Source: Allomyces macrogynus ATCC 38327
Lineage: Eukaryota > Blastocladiomycota > Blastocladiomycetes > Blastocladiales > Blastocladiaceae
Assembly: GCA_000151295.1 (NCBI GenBank)
Contig: GG745333.1
Location: 1,422,268 to 1,433,258, forward strand
Direction: 5' to 3'
Length of the DNA: 10,991 bases
In this document: piece after piece, positions 8,345 to 10,991 of the stretch
How the letters are laid out: each line of letters begins with the position of its first letter
How positions within the stretch are numbered: the stretch's first letter is position 1
Notes under the pieces: generated by a model
What the model was told of the DNA's origin: nothing
What the model saw: only the letters and a program-made list of their open reading frames with translations
Databases searched by the model: none
Position numbers and translations under genes: made by a program

Positions 8345-10991
8345 ATGTCGGCCCCGCCGCCCCCAAACCACGGCGCGGGCGTGCCTCCCGTCGTGCCCGC
8401 CACCGACCCGACCGACGTGGACGCGCTGATCAACAGCCTGACCGCCGCGACCGGTGGGGCCGGTACCTTCACGCCCACGGCGCCGCTCGCCATGCCCGTC
8501 GACCTCGACCTCGAGCAGCTCATGCGCGAAATCAGCGCTGCACCGCTACCGCTTGCCGCACCGGCTCCTGTCGGTTCTCCCGTCCCGGCCCCGGCTGCAG
8601 CTCCAGTTGCGTTAGCTCCTGCGCCGACACTGGCCGCTCCGCCCACAGCTGCCGACGACAATGACGACCTTGCCGATCTCGACGACGGGCTTGATGACGA
8701 CATGGATGTGGACATGGACGCGCTCCGCACCGAGGACGACTTTGGGCTCGGCGGACTCGGCGGCCTCGCAGGCGGTGCGGGTGCTGACGTTGCTCAAGGG
8801 CTCCGGATGGCCGGGATCGACCTGCTCAGCGGCGGCGCCGCTGCCGACGACCATGATGACGACCACGACAGCGACGCGACCACCCCCGCACCGGCGAGGC
8901 TCGACCTCGGCATGGACCTTGCCGCACTCGTTTCCGACACGCCCTCCGTCGTCGGCACCCCGACCCCGACCCCGGGCCCGCACCCTGTCGCCGCTGCCTC
9001 GCCCATGCCGATTGGTCTCGACGAACTCGAGGCGCTCATGGCCGTCGACGCGCCCGGTCCGGTCCTACCACTCATGGCACCGGTATCACACATTCCTTCG
9101 CGCCCACCACCCGTACCGGCGCCCTTGGCTCCTGCCGCCCCGGTCCCGAAACCGCGCAGGACAGACTTGCTGCCATCAAGGCCCGCGTTTGACGATAACA
9201 AGCGGCAAAAGCTTTACCAGCTGTTCCCGGAACTGGCCGACCGCGACCCGGCTATCTCGTTCACGATGATGTTTGGTGCACACGCACTGTTTCGTATGGC
9301 GCCGCGTGCCCGCGATTACCGCGGTTCGTTTGATGTTGCACGTTTGCGTCCTGTTTTCGAAACGCGACCAACCGACTCACCTTTGGTTTCACCCCGAGCA
9401 GGCCGCTACTTTGCCAAGAAACTCGACGAGCTCACGCCTGAAGACGACGAAAAGCATCTTTTTGAGACGGGCAAGACGCACCGGTCAATCGCCGCTGCGA
9501 CAGCTGCGGCCAGCGGTAAGCCCACTGGCATGATGCACTTGCCCGATCTGCCCGACGAGGAGGACTCGGATTTGGCGAGCAACGACGACTTGTCAGACTT
9601 GGTCTGTGTACACTTGTGTCTTGCCTTTTTCTGGGGACTGTCTCTGATCAACGTTTAGGTGAATGAATGTATAGAACGAGCGCGAGTCGCTGCTCAAATA
9701 CTTGCCCATTGCCCTGGCCTCGTGGGAGGACGATATTGTCTGGGACGGCGACGCCGACGCGGCGCTCGCCAAGGACGCGGCTGACGAGCACCCGGTGCTG
9801 GCCAAGATCCAGGAGCTCGAACGCGCGAACCCGAGGGTACGCCCGCTCTCTGTGCCCGTCAGAGGTCTTTGCACTACCCAAGCTCACCTCCACCGACCCC
9901 ACCAGATGTCGATTCTGCCCGTGCGCAACGCCATCCTCGACAGCGACGAGTGGCTGCTTCACTGGGACGACGAAGAATGGGTCGCCGAACCGGACTTGCC
10001 GTTCATTCACGACCCGACGCTGCTCTTGCCGGGGAAGGCGACCGTACACGCGCCGCCGCCCGTACCGCTGCCAGCCACGCACGACGACGCCGTGCATGCC
10101 GTCGACCGGTTCCACTTGTCGAACGACGACGCCTACGTTGTGCAAAAGAAGGCCGAGAACCCGCGCGAGGCGAGCCAGATTGTCTTGCAGCACGCGCCGC
10201 CGGCGTTGCGGCTCGTGCCGGCCTACGTACGTTGTTTATTTATTTTATTATTTTTAGATTTTTTTGGCCCAACTTTCTCTTTGGTTTCGGTGGATCTTCG
10301 ACTGATCTCGAACGTGGCTGTGGCTATCCAGTACCGCACCGAGCTGCAAGCGCGCGAGTTGCGTCACCTGCACCGGCCGAAACTCCCGTCGCTTGTCGGC
10401 GCCGACATCAAGTTCACGAAACTCAAGGCGCTCAAGAAAAAGAAGATCAAGGGCAAGGAGAACGTGGAGCTGCTCAAGACGCCGCGCGACTTGACGCTGC
10501 GCGATACGGGCAACTACACGCTCTTCGAGTACTCGGAGGAGTCGCCGCTGCTCTTGTCGAACCCGGGCATGGCCAGTTTCCTGTTCAACTATTACCGGAA
10601 AAAGGGACGACAAGGACACGTATTCGCCGCAGGTACTTTTAACTTTTTTTCGCACGCCGTTGTCTTGTCAAGGACAGTACTCCTCACTGCATCCTGTTTC
10701 CCTCGCAATAGCTCGACATTTGGCGCACCCAACATTCTCGAAACCCGACGCGCAAGGGCCCCTTTCTGGGGATTCGGTGACGTTGACAAGGGCCAGACGC
10801 AGCAGGTGCTGTTCAACAACATGATTCGCGCGCCGTTGTTCCGGGCACGCGCGGCCCGAGACGGAATTTCTGCTGATTCGGCACACACAACAGAACGTGA
10901 CGCGGTACTACTTGCGCGAAGATCCCGGACGATTTTCACGGTGGGCCAGATCAATGCCGGCGGCTCGAAGATTGCGCCGCCCAACGTCGCG
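8345..10991 (+). CDS. TAF1: TFIID subunit TAF1, N-terminal and central part (partial)
   Basis: TAF1 is the largest TFIID subunit, a nuclear scaffold for RNA polymerase II pre-initiation. Inferred exons: 8345-9601, 9675-9836, 9906-10226, 10332-10632 and 10712 to beyond the edge. The first 275 residues are Ala/Pro-rich with acidic clusters (DDLADLDDGLDDD). RQKLYQLFPELADRDPAISF resembles the conserved LFP-F segment of TAF1. SWEDDIVWD matches the W-EDDIIWD segment. The TAF1 core (DUF3591) then begins: HLHRPKLPS, LLKTPRDLTLRDTGNYTLFE, YSEESPLLLSNPGMA, NYYRKK, PFWGFGDVDKGQ, LFNNMIRAPLFR and IFTVGQ, as in yeast and human TAF1. The start at 8345 is the first ATG in this frame for several hundred bases. 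The last 390 bp hold six frame breaks. The bromodomain and zinc-knuckle part lies outside the window. Confidence 0.9.
9602..9674 (+). other. TAF1 intron 1 with ambiguous donor
   Basis: The acceptor TAG at 9672-9674 gives NERESLLKYLP in phase 0. Two phase-0 donors fit: GTCTGT at 9602 (joining SDL to NERE) or GTACAC at 9608 (adding Val-Cys). A CTGAT branch-like site is near 9645. The reading frame is the same either way. Confidence 0.65.
10604..10926 (+). other. Cluster of six single-base frame breaks in TAF1
   Basis: Conserved TAF1 peptides can be read through only by changing frame at 10604-10606 (extra G after NYYRKK), 10719-10721 (extra T after LDI), 10741-10743 (extra A after ILE), about 10756-10762 (one extra base in GGGCCCC), 10843-10845 (extra G after APLFR) and 10924-10926 (one missing base after LRED-P). 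All six lie in runs of three or more identical bases. The intron at 10633-10711 keeps good borders. Decay or sequencing error are both possible; the homopolymer bias favours error. Confidence 0.75.

Noticed and set aside
7621..8730. 369-codon minus-strand frame spanning the TAF1 start and the divergent promoter
   Set aside because: Low-complexity Ser/Arg/Ala shadow. It overlaps mL45-like exon 1 in a different frame and has no domain.
10604..10606. Programmed ribosomal frameshift at the AAAAAGGG run in TAF1
   Set aside because: The run is slippery-looking, but five more breaks follow within 330 bp in different frames, and no stop or structure supports a programmed event. A consensus error explains all of them more simply.
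1..10991. tRNA, rRNA, CRISPR, insertion sequence or transposon signals
   Set aside because: I saw no cloverleaf with A/B boxes, no regularly spaced repeats, no terminal inverted repeats and no transposase or reverse-transcriptase motifs. Only simple homopolymers and codon repeats were visible.

Overview
This is nuclear, protein-coding DNA from a eukaryote, most likely a GC-rich, intron-containing fungus. The introns are short (67-105 nt, with one of 204 nt) and end in AG, usually with a CTGAY-like branch site upstream. The proteins are typically eukaryotic: a PX-PH phospholipase D, a mitochondrial calcium uniporter, a Tim44/mL45-like mitochondrial protein and TFIID subunit TAF1. High GC, a retained MCU gene and compact spacing would suit an early-diverging zoosporic fungus (Blastocladiomycota or Chytridiomycota), but that placement is inference and no marker here fixes the species.

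Layout, left to right: (1) 1-461, leader/upstream DNA of the first gene. (2) 462-5370, plus strand: a PLD1/Spo14-type phospholipase D in eight exons, with a long disordered N-terminus, then PX, PH and two HKD catalytic motifs. (3) 5326-6568, minus strand: a mitochondrial calcium uniporter (MCU) in three exons. Its last codons lie antisense to the last codons of the PLD gene (45 bp overlap). (4) 6569-6858, a short spacer. (5) 6859-7846, minus strand: a mitochondrial Tim44-domain protein resembling mitoribosomal mL45/Mba1, in five exons. (6) 7847-8344, a divergent, probably bidirectional promoter region. (7) 8345 to the right edge, plus strand: the 5' part of TAF1 in at least five exons, running off the window.

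The genes do not form a pathway. Two neighbouring minus-strand genes make mitochondrial proteins (inner-membrane calcium entry; inner-membrane/mitoribosome function), PLD makes phosphatidic acid at membranes, and TAF1 acts in transcription initiation.

Two features run across the whole window. First, splice donors favour GTACGT/GTGCGT (C at +4) over the textbook GTAAGT/GTATGT. Second, nine single-base reading-frame breaks interrupt otherwise well-conserved protein: one in PLD, two in the mL45-like gene and six within about 330 bp at the end of TAF1. Most lie in short homopolymers. They look more like consensus errors than gene decay, but reads are needed to decide. I found no tRNA, rRNA, CRISPR array, transposon or obviously novel multi-gene system.
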